A stretch of DNA of 64,000 nucleotides from Agapanthus africanus (lineage: Eukaryota > Streptophyta > Magnoliopsida > Asparagales > Amaryllidaceae). Made by a program: the position numbers and the translations under genes. Shown here piece by piece: positions 35,276-45,161 of this stretch (its first letter is position 1; each line of letters starts with the position of its first letter). The stretch is from the NCBI GenBank assembly GCA_030015575.1, contig CM057337.1, forward strand, positions 291,920,044-291,984,043, in the 5' to 3' direction. The notes beneath the pieces are model-generated. The model was not told the origin of the DNA. It was given only the letters and a program-made list of their open reading frames with translations, and did not search any database.

Positions 35276-35424
35276 TCGCTAAACACTAAATAACTTGATT
35301 GCAAATTTGTACGAATTTCGAACGGAAAAACGAAGCCGGAAAACCCTAAAAGTTACAAGTTTCTGTCGAATTTAAAATGATGTCCTAAAATTGTTCAGGT
35401 AATCTCAGAAAGCTTGTAAAGGGT

Positions 35425-35574
35425 CCAGAAGAACACCCAAGAAATTAGAGCCCATGAATCGGCTAAAGCGCCGCGGAAGGGCGGCGGATCGCACCAATCC
35501 GCCGCGCTTCCGCGGCCGAGTTGCCGAGTCATGGACTCGTATTTCTTGTGTGGGTCCTCTCTGGTATTTGGGAT
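35425..35574 (+). other. El-8 leader hairpin
   Basis: Core arms 35470-35489 and 35497-35516 pair at 19 of 20 positions around a 7-nt loop. Outer arms reach about 35425 (CCAGA) and 35574 (CTCTGG). Confidence 0.72.
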
Positions 35575-36229
35575 TCTCTGGAATATTTAATATTTGCTCA
35601 GGTTACTGTTTAACAGAGCAGATTTTGGAGCAATATTGATCTTGTTTAATCGATCGAAATTGTACAGTATTTGCATATTGGATTATATCTGTGATTGTTT
35701 AATGTGTTCGTAAACCTCCCCTAACTGCTAGTATGTCGGTTGGAAGGGGGTTGCACATTTCTGTAATGGTTATATCTGTTTGTGCATATAAACTGTATTG
35801 GACTGTTGAGGTGTATAGCCGGGGTTTGCAATGGGTTATTGTTTAATTCATTTGTTGTAAATGTAATTTGTTGTAATATTATTTTTGCGGGGCACTTCCA
35901 GGTTGCGGTTGTAGCCACCGTTGTATTATTTCATTTTACTGTTTTTGCTCCTAGGACTGACCCAAGGTGGGGTACACAAACTGCCGGGCGGGTAGTTTGC
36001 CGTACCCGTAGGGGTCGAGGGTGGGGTATCGGCTATTCATCACAACTGTGTAATCTGTCTTTTCTTGCAGGCTCAAAAGAAATACAGATTGCTTGCAAAT
36101 CCAATATTGTTTATCTGTGTTCTGGAATGAATATCATTGCGTCAGACGAATGTAAAATATCTATATTTATTGTAGCTATTTAGACGTCACTTATGTTTTA
36201 CACCCGCGCTAGCCCAGCCCCCGCTCTGT

Positions 36230-36250
36230 CGTTAGTTAAGTAACCTAACG
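36230..36250 (+). other. Conserved leader palindrome block (El-8)
   Basis: A CGTTAG...CTAACG palindrome followed by GATGACGGGACCCAGTGG, as in El-5, El-7 and El-9. Confidence 0.5.
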
Positions 36251-36568
36251 GGTGATGACGGGACCCAGTGGCGAATGCGGATGGCATAAGAGGACGTTGT
36301 ATTTTCGTTGTTTTCTGCAATGATAGGTTAATGATGGGACGCATTATCTATAATGCAAAGTAAAACAAACCAAAGTTTAAATCGTTGGAACAATTTAAAA
36401 GAAACCACTCGGTTATTTTAAAACAGATATTTTTAAATGCGGAGCTTTAACCACTCCTTTTAAAAGCTATCAGGTTCCTTCGATTATATCAAGTTCACTA
36501 CGTTCATGGTTTCGCCAAAACCATTCGTAGCCCTCCGTCATTTCATTTGGACATTCAGTAGTATTCAA

Positions 36569-36778
36569 GCTATGCATTTTGGCCAAAGTCAAGACATAGT
36601 GTTTGGTAGCTGCTGGGTTTTCATTTGTTGCATAAGATAGATGAGTTGGTTCGGGACAGTCGTATTACCATTTGACCAAAGTCAGGGGTATATACGGATG
36701 GGTTCAAATTGACAAGATAATGACGGGTAGAACTTGACATGTGACTTATGACATTTTGACCAAAGCCAAGGTCATAAG
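36569..36778 (+). other. Three iterated leader hairpins (El-8)
   Basis: Hairpins at 36569-36600, 36661-36696 and 36745-36778. Cores are UUGGCcaaaGUCAA, UUGACcaaaGUCA and UUGACcaaaGCCAA, all with a CAAA loop. Outer arms are CUAUG/CAUAG, CGUAU/AUACG and a perfect CUUAUGAC/GUCAUAAG. Confidence 0.7.
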
Positions 36779-36979
36779 AGCATGGGGCAAAAACTTATAT
36801 CGGGAATTTCTAAAGAAACTGAAATTTGCAAAGAGATGCATACCATTTGGAGTTTGATGAATGTTGGTAGGATTCCTTCAACATTATCATACGATGATAT
36901 TTGGATCCCGATCCTACTGTGAGTATATGCTACTTATCAGGATATTCGTCACTTAACGATCAATGCTATAAACCTAGTA

Positions 36980-37097
36980 GGTGTCTAGAAAGGTGTCAGC
37001 GGGGTTACGCCCCCAGAGAAAAGAGGTTATTTAATTAAGGAACTTCGCGAAAGCGTTGGAAAACCTCCCTCGAAGTATCGACACTGGCCTGGCTGAA
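36980..37097 (+). other. GNRA-hairpin leader domain (El-8)
   Basis: A GGGGUUACGCCCC hairpin, GAGGUU...AACCUC pairing around CGC-GAAA-GCG, and possible GUGUC/GACAC closure, then CUGGCCUGGCUGAA. Confidence 0.55.
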
Positions 37098-37240
37098 CGG
37101 TTAAGCAAGTATTGTACGGTGAGAATAGTCCTGGCTAATTCTTCTTTTATGGTTTGAGGAAGGATTCGAGAAACAGTGGGAGCCATCCAGTTTAGATAAA
37201 CTAAAAACCACTCTAAACTTGCAAGAGCATCATGCTAAAG

Positions 37241-37268
37241 TGTTTTCTTCTCTCTCTCCTAATTGCAG
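37241..37268 (+). other. Splice-acceptor-like tract before El-8 gag
   Basis: A CT-rich tract, CTAAT (branch-point-like) and GCAG lie 11 nt upstream of the gag ATG. The context YAG/CGACC is shared by six elements. No donor was identified, so splicing is a hypothesis. Confidence 0.5.
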
Positions 37269-37279
37269 CGACCCTGAAA

Positions 37280-38086
37280 ATGACTGGACTTAAGTTACTT
37301 TTAGAAAAGAATATACTGACGGGGCCAAACTATAAAGATTGGCTGCGGAATGTCAAAATGGCTTTGACCTATGACAAACTGGGGTACGTCCTCAACGCTA
37401 CGGCACCTGCTGTCCCTGGTCCCAAATCCAGCAATGCGGATAAGGAAATCCGCAAAACCTGGGATTTAGATTGCGCGAGAGCCAAGTGCATCATGCTTGC
37501 CTCGATGAACAATGAACATCAGAGGAGGCACGAGGATATGTCCCTAGATGGCATATTTCTCCATACAAAGGAACTTTATGGAGAGCAATCTCGTATAGCA
37601 AGATACGAGACCTCTAAGAAATTATTTCGAGCGAGGTTGGCTGTCGGGTCATCGGTAGGTGAACATGTCCTACAGATGATCGGCTATATTGAGGAGCTCG
37701 CAGACCTTGGGACGACTTTGGATAATGAGCTCTATACAGACCTTATTCTCCAGTCCCTTCCTCCTACCTACGCCCAGTTTATCCTCAACTTCAATCTTCA
37801 AGGAAAAGAAGTTGAACTTGCGGAACTCCTGAACATGTTAAGGAGTGCAGAGGGCACCTTGCAGAAGGCAAGGGAAACACCAGCTATGTTTGTTGGCGGT
37901 ACATCTTCTTCCGGGTCCAAGGCTAGGGCCAAAGGAAGGAAGAAGAAGGCCGCACCCAAACCTAGAGGAGGTGTTAGTAAGGTGAGAGGGAAGGGAAAGA
38001 AAAAGACTGCAGTACCGATAGTTGGCCAGGATGAGTGCTTCCATTGTCACAGGAAAGGGCACTGGAAGAAGGATTGCAAGGCGTAG
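37280..38086 (+). CDS. gag: Gag capsid/nucleocapsid polyprotein of El-8
   Basis: Forms the retrotransposon particle and binds genomic RNA in the cytoplasm. I start at the ATG at 37280, 11 nt after the acceptor-like GCAG, giving 268 residues; the frame is open 16 codons further upstream (37232), but that part is the pyrimidine tract. The N-terminus (MTGLKLLLEKN, then LTGPNYKDWLRNVK) is typical of the copia-type Gag of plants (UBN2-like fold). A Lys/Arg-rich linker precedes a CCHC zinc knuckle, C253-X2-C256-X4-H261-X4-C266, four residues after which the frame ends in UAG. It is the only Gag in the window. The next in-frame codon continues directly into Pol. Confidence 0.92.
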   Translation: MTGLKLLLEKNILTGPNYKDWLRNVKMALTYDKLGYVLNATAPAVPGPKSSNADKEIRKTWDLDCARAKCIMLASMNNEHQRRHEDMSLDGIFLHTKELYGEQSRIARYETSKKLFRARLAVGSSVGEHVLQMIGYIEELADLGTTLDNELYTDLILQSLPPTYAQFILNFNLQGKEVELAELLNMLRSAEGTLQKARETPAMFVGGTSSSGSKARAKGRKKKAAPKPRGGVSKVRGKGKKKTAVPIVGQDECFHCHRKGHWKKDCKA

Positions 38087-41000
38087 AACGCCAAGAACCA
38101 GGAACCGAAGCAAGCTGTGGCTTCGACTTCAGGTGTGTTTGTAATTGAGAATTGTCTGTCAATCAACTCTACTTCCTGGGTATTGGATACCGGATCAGGA
38201 TCTCATATTTGCAATTCATTGCAGGCACTGAGAAACCGTAGAGTGCTGAAGGAAGGTGATATGATCCTCAGGGTTGCTAACGGAGCTAGCGTGGGAGCTG
38301 CGTCCGTCGGGGATTATCACCTAGGATTGACGAGTGGACATATTTTGGTTTTGCATAACTGTTATTTTGTACCAAGCTTAACGTGTAATATCATATCAGT
38401 TTCCTTGTTTTCAAATAAAGGTTATGATTTCACGTTTGTAAGAGATGTTGTTAACATCCACCTTAATCATGGTTTGATTGGGTCCGGTACTCTAAATAAC
38501 GGCATATATGTTCTAAACCAACTCCAAATTTTCAATGTCCAGAACACACTAAAAAGAAAGTCTCCAGATTTAAATAAAGCTTTCTTATGGCATTGTAGAC
38601 TGGGTCACATCAATGAGAGAAGGTTGACTAAGTTGCATAGAGAAGGATATTTGGACACGTTCGAATATCAATCTTATGACACTTGTCAATCCTGTCTCAA
38701 AGGAAAGATGACAAAGACTCCATTTACTGGACAAGGAGTAAGAGCGAGCGAGCTCTTAGGACTCATACACAGTGATGTATGCGGTCCAATGTCTACACAT
38801 GCGAGAGGTGGTTATTCCTACTTCATTACTTTCACGGATGATTACTCAAGATACGGATTCATTTATCTTATGAAACATAAATCCGAGGCTTTTGAGAAAT
38901 TCCAAGAGTATAAGAATGAAGTAGAAAACCAAACCGGCAAAAGTATTAAGACACTAAGATCTGATCGAGGTGGAGAATACTTAAGTGCCGAGTTCCTAGG
39001 TTACCTAAAAGAGAAAGGAATTCTCTCTCAGCTTACTCCTCCATACACACCACAGCATAACGGTGTATCGGAGAGACGGAATCGAACCCTATTGGATATG
39101 GTACGATCCATGATGAGTAATGCTGAGTTACCGCGATCTTTCTGGGGTTATGCGCTAGAGTCAGCGGCATATCTTCTGAACAGGGCTCCTACCAAGACTG
39201 TGCCTACCACTCCATATCAGATGTGGACTGGGAAGAAACCCCATCTTCAGCATATGAAGATTTGGGGATGTCCAGCTTTTGTTAAAAAGCAGCATGTGGA
39301 CAAGCTCGAGGCACGATCAGTAAAATGTATGTTTGTGGGATATCCAAAGAACTCCAAGGGATATTATTTCTATTACGCAGAGGAACAAAAGGTTTTTGTT
39401 TCTCGTAATGCCCATTTTCTGGAAAATCAGTTTTTAGAAAAAGAAATAAGTGGGAGCGAAATAGAACTGGAAGAAATTCCAGAACCACAAACTGCTACTG
39501 AAAGTTTGGTAGAACCAGAGGTTCAAGAAGAACAGAACATTCCCGCACCCCTCCGCAGGAGTAGTAGGCCGTCTCATCCGCCTGAGAGATACTACGGTTT
39601 TCTCATAGATGGGGATAGAGAGGATTGCATCATAGATGATGATGAACCTACTGACTTCCGGCAGGCCATCCAGAGCGGCGACTCGGTACGATGGCTAGAT
39701 GCAATGCGGACCGAAATGGAGTCCATGTACACCAACAAAGTATGGACTTTGGACTTTGCTCCAGATGGGGTAAAACCCATAGGATGCAAATGGATCTTCA
39801 AGAAAAAGATTGGTGTAGATGGACAGGTGGAAACCTATAAGGCTAGACTTGTTGCAAAGGGTTTTCGTCAAAGACCTGGTTTGGACTATGACGAAACTTT
39901 TTCTCCAGTGGCTATGCTCAAATCCATTCGGGTCCTTCTTGCTATTGCTGCCTTCCATGATTATGAAATCTGGCAGATGGACGTAAAAACGGCTTTTCTG
40001 AATGGAAATTTAGAAGAGAGCGTCTATATGGATCAGCCAGAGGGTTTCAATCAGAGTGGGAGCAGCGGGAAAGTATGCAAGCTGCTTAAGTCTATTTATG
40101 GACTAAAGCAGGCATCGCGGAGTTGGAACATCTGTTTTGATGAGACAGTCAAAGAATATTACTTTATCAAAAATCCAGATGAACCGTGCATATATAGTAA
40201 AGTTGTGGCCAGAAGTGTCGTATTCCTCGTCTTGTACGTGGATGACATTCTATTGATAGGAAATGACGTTCCTATGCTACAATCTGTCAAAGGATTCTTG
40301 TCACACAGATTCTCCATGAAAGACCTGGGTGATGCCTCTTACATTCTGGGGATCCGGATCTATCGTGATAGATCCAAGAGGATGTTGGGACTTTCGCAGT
40401 CCAGGTATATCGACACTATACTGAAAAGATTCAGTATGGAAGATTCTAAGCGCGGTAATCTACCGGCTTGTCACGGAATCACCCTCTCCAAAGAGATGTC
40501 TCCCAAGACTGATTTGGAAAGGGAACGCATGTCTATTATACCCTACGCTTCTGCGGTAGGCTCTATAATGTATGCGATGTTGTGTACCAGACCAGATGTA
40601 GCTTACGCACTGAGCGTGGTAAGCCGGTATCAGTCAGACCCAGGGGAGAAACACTGGATAGCAGTAAAGAACATTCTCAAGTACCTGAGGAGGACTAAGG
40701 AGATGTTCTTGGTTTACGGCGGAAAAGACCTCAGGTTGGAGGCCTTTGCTGATTCCGGCTTCCAGAGTGATAAGGACGATTCCAAGTCCATGTCGGGTTA
40801 TGTCTTTACCCTCAATAGAGGGGCGGTGTGCTGGAAGAGCTCCAAGCAGGACACCGTTGCCGACTCGACGATGGAAGCGGAGTATATAGCTGCTTGCGAT
40901 GCCGCAAAAGAAGCAGTCTGGATGAAGAAGTTCCTAACAGAACTTCAGGTGGTTCCTACCATAGTTGATCCAATACCTCTGTATTGCGACAACAACGGAG

Positions 41001-41221
41001 CTATAGCTTTAGCGAAGGAACCAAGGTCCCATCAGAAGTCCAGACACATCTTGAGGCGGTATCACCTGATCAGGGAGATCATTGATCGTCAGGAGATCGA
41101 GGTTCGGAGAGTTGCTTCAGAAGAGAACATTGCTGATCCATTCACGAAGGCCCTTCCTCAGATTCAGTTCGAGAGGCTACTCGAGATCATCGGTCTGCGA
41201 TATGCCAGTACATGGCCCTAG
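38087..41221 (+). CDS. pol: Pol polyprotein of El-8 (protease-integrase-RT-RNase H)
   Basis: Supplies the enzymes for cDNA synthesis and integration. It is in the same frame as gag, right after the UAG at 38084-38086, with no obvious ATG start; it would be made by readthrough, or the UAG is a mutation. Numbering from codon 38117: protease DTGSGS 24-29; integrase zinc finger H159, H164, C190, C193; integrase catalytic D220, D283, E319 (35 residues between the last two); RT with D622 (MDVKTAFLNG) and YVDD 707-710; RNase H D879, E920, D958. It ends ADPFTKALP...ASTWP, 14 nt before the 3' LTR. No internal stop or frameshift; length is normal for copia Pol. No envelope-like frame follows. Confidence 0.93.
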   Translation, partial: NAKNQEPKQAVASTSGVFVIENCLSINSTSWVLDTGSGSHICNSLQALRNRRVLKEGDMILRVANGASVGAASVGDYHLGLTSGHILVLHNCYFVPSLTCNIISVSLFSNKGYDFTFVRDVVNIHLNHGLIGSGTLNNGIYVLNQLQIFNVQNTLKRKSPDLNKAFLWHCRLGHINERRLTKLHREGYLDTFEYQSYDTCQSCLKGKMTKTPFTGQGVRASELLGLIHSDVCGPMSTHARGGYSYFITFTDDYSRYGFIYLMKHKSEAFEKFQEYKNEVENQTGKSIKTLRSDRGGEYLSAEFLGYLKEKGILSQLTPPYTPQHNGVSERRNRTLLDMVRSMMSNAELPRSFWGYALESAAYLLNRAPTKTVPTTPYQMWTGKKPHLQHMKIWGCPAFVKKQHVDKLEARSVKCMFVGYPKNSKGYYFYYAEEQKVFVSRNAHFLENQFLEKEISGSEIELEEIPEPQTATESLVEPEVQEEQNIPAPLRRSSRPSHPPERYYGFLIDGDREDCIIDDDEPTDFRQAIQSGDSVRWLDAMRTEMESMYTNKVWTLDFAPDGVKPIGCKWIFKKKIGVDGQVETYKARLVAKGFRQRPGLDYDETFSPVAMLKSIRVLLAIAAFHDYEIWQMDVKTAFLNGNLEESVYMDQPEGFNQSGSSGKVCKLLKSIYGLKQASRSWNICFDETVKEYYFIKNPDEPCIYSKVVARSVVFLVLYVDDILLIGNDVPMLQSVKGFLSHRFSMKDLGDASYILGIRIYRDRSKRMLGLSQSRYIDTILKRFSMEDSKRGNLPACHGITLSKEMSPKTDLERERMSIIPYASAVGSIMYAMLCTRPDVAYALSVVSRYQSDPGEKHWIAVKNILKYLRRTKEMFLVYGGKDLRLEAFADSGFQSDKDDSKSMSGYVFTLNRGAVCWKSSKQDTVADSTMEAEYIAACDAAKEAVWMKKFLTELQVVPTIVDPIPLYCDNNGAIALAKEPRSHQKSRHILRRYHLIREIIDRQEIEVRRVASEENIADPFTKALPQIQFERLLEIIGLRYASTWP

Positions 41222-41224
41222 TGC

Positions 41225-41235
41225 AAGTGGGAGAT
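41225..41235 (+). promoter_or_regulatory. El-8 polypurine tract
   Basis: AAGTGGGAGAT directly before the 3' LTR; primes plus-strand synthesis. Confidence 0.9.
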
Positions 41236-42675
41236 TGTTAGTGTTTATGCCCTAGAAGGCCATTACTGTATCATACTAGCTTGTATATTACTTAATGGAA
41301 GCTTGGGATATTCACATGTATATAACAGTCTTGCTAAACATGGTAGTATGCTACTTGGTTTTTTCTATCTTAATATGTTAGTGTACGTATTGATAGAGCT
41401 CTTAGGATCTTGCTTGTCTACCAGCGTTGTGATGGCAGTCACACTAGTGGGGGCTGGGTAGTCTACAAGCACATCCTTATTCAGGTCCCTGGTCGTTGGA
41501 TTATCGAGACAGAGCATCGATACTCCAGAGTAGACTGGTGTGTACGCTTCTCATCCCAGTTGGGGAGATGGTCTGTCCCACAGCCGTCAGTACGTCGTAC
41601 TGGAGATAGTATGCAGGTGCTCGTTAGGTTACGGGTACACCGGACAGGACTCACGGGGAACTGTTGGTTGGTTTGATACCAGTCGTCAGTAAGCAGTTCC
41701 CAGGTGACATGAGTACAGCGTAGTCCGCAGACTTGACACTGCTACTTCGCCTCGAGTGTGTCCCACTGTTCTTAGATTGCTACCCTACCACGGCTCAAAG
41801 GAGTCGTGCAAACAGGTAGCAGTTGGGTGCAGTCCCGAGCACTTGGAGGCAGTGGCGGTTAGACAGGATTCATCCCTCCCGGTATTGGGAGTAGATATCG
41901 TGCTGTGTCAGAGAGCCATTACGCAAAGTCCCTGGCCAGGGCAAGCGAGATTTGCTGGTAGGTTCCAGTAGTTTCTCACGGTGTAATGGGCTTCACTCCG
42001 ACACGACTTATACCGCTATTAGGGGACTGACGCTTGCCGCCCCCCTAGGCCCGATATGCGATAGTCTTGGACGAACGGACTGGACTGTATGGAGATTGTC
42101 ACATCAGACTCAGTAGGAGTTCGGATGGGTTTACTCATCGGCCTTCTTATCGACAACTACCTGGGGACCGTTACGTACAGCTAGTGCCGCTTGCGGTCTG
42201 TGGTTAAACCCACTGCCAGCGTAGTAGTCGAGTCTCTAGAGTCCCACACAGAGAGTTTCCTACTCCAGGCGAAACGATATAGAGGTTGCATGGTTTTGCG
42301 ACAAAGGGTTCGGACGCATACGTGCGTTTACGCACGTACGACTTTCGGACAGTTTTTACCAGTCGGCTTTGGTTTAAGCCAGTTACTGGTATCCGGTTAT
42401 TGGATTTTTACAGTCTAAAGTTTTTCCGTATTTTTGCGGATTAGAGGGGCGTTCTCGTAATTGTACGAGAGGCTTCTAGAAGATGTGACTAAGGAGGTTA
42501 CTTTGGATAAGATTGTGAGTCATGAGAGTGATTCATCTTTATCATTATTGCACAATAAATGATAAATGACACATGCTTAATGAATCACCATTTTGCATTT
42601 ATGAAGCATGCTTATTCATTTCTTTTATTCATTATTCTTTAAATAAGAATGCTTCATAATATATTATGATACACT
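41236..42675 (+). repeat. El-8 3' LTR, first part (split by El-9)
   Basis: Continues at 52653. Ends at ACACT (42671-42675), the target of El-9. Confidence 0.95.
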
Positions 42676-44112
42676 TGTTGGTGTATATGCCCTAGAGGCC
42701 ATTACTGTATCATACTATTATGTATATTACTTGATGGAAGCTTGGGATATTCACAGTTGTACAGACAATCTTGCTCAATATAGTAGTATGCTACTTGGTT
42801 TGTCTCTGCTTTAATGTGTACATGTGTGTTTATTTATTATATCACCTATACGCATTAGTAGAGCCCTTAGGATCTTTGCTTGATTACCGGCGTTGTGATG
42901 GCGATCGCACTCGTGGGGACTGGGTAATCTACAAGCACATCCTTATACACGTCCCTAGTCGTGGGAGTATCGAGATAGGGCATCGATACTCCAGAGTAGA
43001 CTAGCGTATGCGCTTCTCATCCCAGCACGGGAGACGGTCTGTCCCACAGCCGTCAGTACGTCGTACTTGAGATAGTATGCGGGTGCTCGTTAGGTTACGA
43101 GTACACTGGACAGGACTCGTCGGGAACTGATGGTTGGTATTATACCTATCGTCAGTTATCAGTTCCCAGGTGACATAAGTACAGCTTAGTCCGCTGACTT
43201 GACACTGTCACTTCGCCTCGAGTGTGTTCCCACTGTTCTTTGATTACTACCCTACCACGGCTCTACTGAGTCGTGCAAACAGGTAGTAGTTGGGAGCAGT
43301 CCCGAAGCACTTGGAGGCAGTGACGGTTAGACAGGATTCGTCTCTCCCGGTATTGGGGGTTGACATCGCGCTGTGTCTAGGAGAGCCATTACACGAGTAG
43401 TCCCAGGCCAGGGCAAGCGAGATATACTGGTAGGTTTCCAGTGTTATCTCAGGGTGTATTGGGCTTCACTCCGACACGACTTGTACCGCTATTAGGGGAC
43501 TGACGTTTACCGCCCCCTAGGCCCGCCATGCGATGTATCAGACGAACAGACCGGACTGTACGGAGATTGTCACATATAGGCTCAGTAGGAGTTCGGATGG
43601 GTGTACCTCATCGGCCTTCTTATCGACATCTACCTGGGGACCGTTACGTACAGCTAGTGCCGCTTGCGGTCTGTGGTTAAACCCACTGCCAGCGTAGTGT
43701 CGAGTCTTTAGAGTCCCACACAGAGAGTTTCCCTGCACTGAGCGAAACGTGTAGAGGCCGTATGGTTTTACGGCAGGGCTGCGATCACTTACGTACACTT
43801 GTGTGCGTATGGTGTTCGGGCAGGCAGTACTAGTAGGCTTTGGTTTAAGCCGGATCCTAGTATTGCACGGATGGATTTGTTTTGTCTTCTGTGCATCCGC
43901 ATTCTACGGAATACGGATGCAGGTGTGTATGCACAGTTTTATGGAGCGATGAAGGAGGAGGTGCCTCATTAGGGTTTTGGCAGTTGGTTCGGCCAAAACC
44001 ATTATGTGGCAGGCTCATTAGGGTTTTGACAGTTCGTTTGGTCAAAACCATTATGAGCAGCGGACATCATTTACTAATCCTATTAGTGATAATCTTATGA
44101 TGGCTAATTGCA

Positions 44113-44177
44113 TTGACCATTTGACCCTGTTGACCCCACTTGACTTTGTTGACCGGTTGACCGAGTTGACCATTGAC
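44113..44177 (+). promoter_or_regulatory. Array of eight TTGAC W-box cores in El-9 5' LTR
   Basis: TTGAC begins at 44113, 44121, 44130, 44140, 44149, 44157, 44166 and 44173, a spacing of 7-10 bp; most read TTGACC or TTGACT, the core bound by WRKY factors. The copy in the 3' LTR is at 51889-51953. Confidence 0.6.
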
Positions 44178-44710
44178 TTTCAAGAGGATTCCACACTCTT
44201 CTTTTCTTTTCCATTTTCTTTTGGATTATGATAATGGTCATTTCAATTGTAGCCATCAACTTTATCTTGATGGAATTAGTAATGATGTGGTTTTTGCATT
44301 ATTGCAACCATGGTTAGCTTTTCTCTTGGTTAAGCTTATCATAACATTATTCTTTTTCTCTCTCTTGAAAAGAGAAGCTCCATGGTTGCTAAAAACCTCC
44401 TTCTTCTTCCTCCTCTTTTTTTCTCCTTTGATCTCATGTGTTGAGAGAAAAAGGTTTTTCACTTGACAAACACATCCATACATCCTCTCTACACAACCTA
44501 GGGCTTCTAGATTAGCAATCTCCTTGCCCTAGTTACCTCGGCTTGAGGTGGAGCTCGGCGTACATCTCTCGGGTGGATCGTCATCGACTCAAGGAGGCCG
44601 CGGAGGTGACCGAAGTCCGGATCAACCTTTGAGCAAGCCATGAAAAGAACAACAAGAAGAGAAGAACATCATAGAAGAACAACAACTAGAAGTGAAGGAG
44701 TTCAAGTTGA

Positions 44711-44717
44711 GGTATAA
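44711..44717 (+). promoter_or_regulatory. TATA-like GGTATAA in El-9 LTR
   Basis: 160 nt from the LTR end; same placement as in El-5, El-8 and El-11. Confidence 0.5.
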
Positions 44718-44872
44718 CCCCTAACCGAGTAGTTACATCTCTTGTTAGGTTGCTAGTTTATAGTTTAGCAAAGATCCGGCTTTTACGGTCCATGTTACAA
44801 AGCTTAGAAAAATTTTGATTTACCGTTTCCGCAACCCCGAAAGTACCGGGAGAGGTAACGTGGACCTAACAG

Positions 44873-44885
44873 TGGTATCAGAGCC
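44873..44885 (+). promoter_or_regulatory. El-9 primer-binding site
   Basis: TGGTATCAGAGCC, 2 nt after the LTR end. Confidence 0.93.
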
Positions 44886-45051
44886 TAACTAAACATAAAC
44901 TAGCTTGGTAGTAAAGTGTATCGAAGTTCGAAACGGAAAAAATCGAAAAAACCAAGTTATAAAAAAAATCTGAGTTTCTGTTAAAACTTTTTCTGGTCAA
45001 AACAAAATTTGTTATATCCCAAAAATCATCTCAGGCTTTTTAGAAGAAACC

Positions 45052-45161
45052 CACCAAAAACGACACAGTAACTCACCAGATCGGCCGCGCTTCCGCGGCA
45101 ATAGCTTGCTATTGCCGCGGAAGCGCCGCTGTCTGGTAGAGTTACTGTCTCGTTTTTGGTG
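45052..45161 (+). other. El-9 leader hairpin (54-nt arms)
   Basis: Arms 45052-45105 and 45108-45161 are nearly complementary over their whole length; the inner 19 nt (GCGCTTCCGCGGCAATAGC) pair perfectly around a 2-nt loop. Confidence 0.75.

Larger units (their letters stand above)
35262..37279 (+). mobile_element. El-8 leader
   Basis: About 2 kb of untranslated leader holding the PBS, the GC-rich hairpin, the palindrome block (36230-36250), three UUGAC hairpins, the GNRA domain and the acceptor-like tract. Unlike every gag-less element here, it lacks the pair of direct repeats with the CCCTTCACCGGGAGTGAC core; that place (about 36360-36470) holds a shorter unrelated AT-rich stretch. Confidence 0.8.
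42676..44871 (+). repeat. El-9 5' LTR
   Basis: 2196 bp, TGTTGGTG to CCTAACA. It carries a dense TTGAC array and a TATA-like site 160 nt from the end. Confidence 0.95.

Noticed and set aside
41222-41235. Envelope-like gene after pol
   Set aside because: Pol ends 14 nt before the 3' LTR in El-8, El-9 and El-11, leaving no room for another gene.
44173-44466. 97-codon hydrophobic frame in both El-9 LTRs
   Set aside because: It is LTR sequence beginning in the W-box array, copied at 51949-52242. A signal or membrane protein is not supported outside this LTR.
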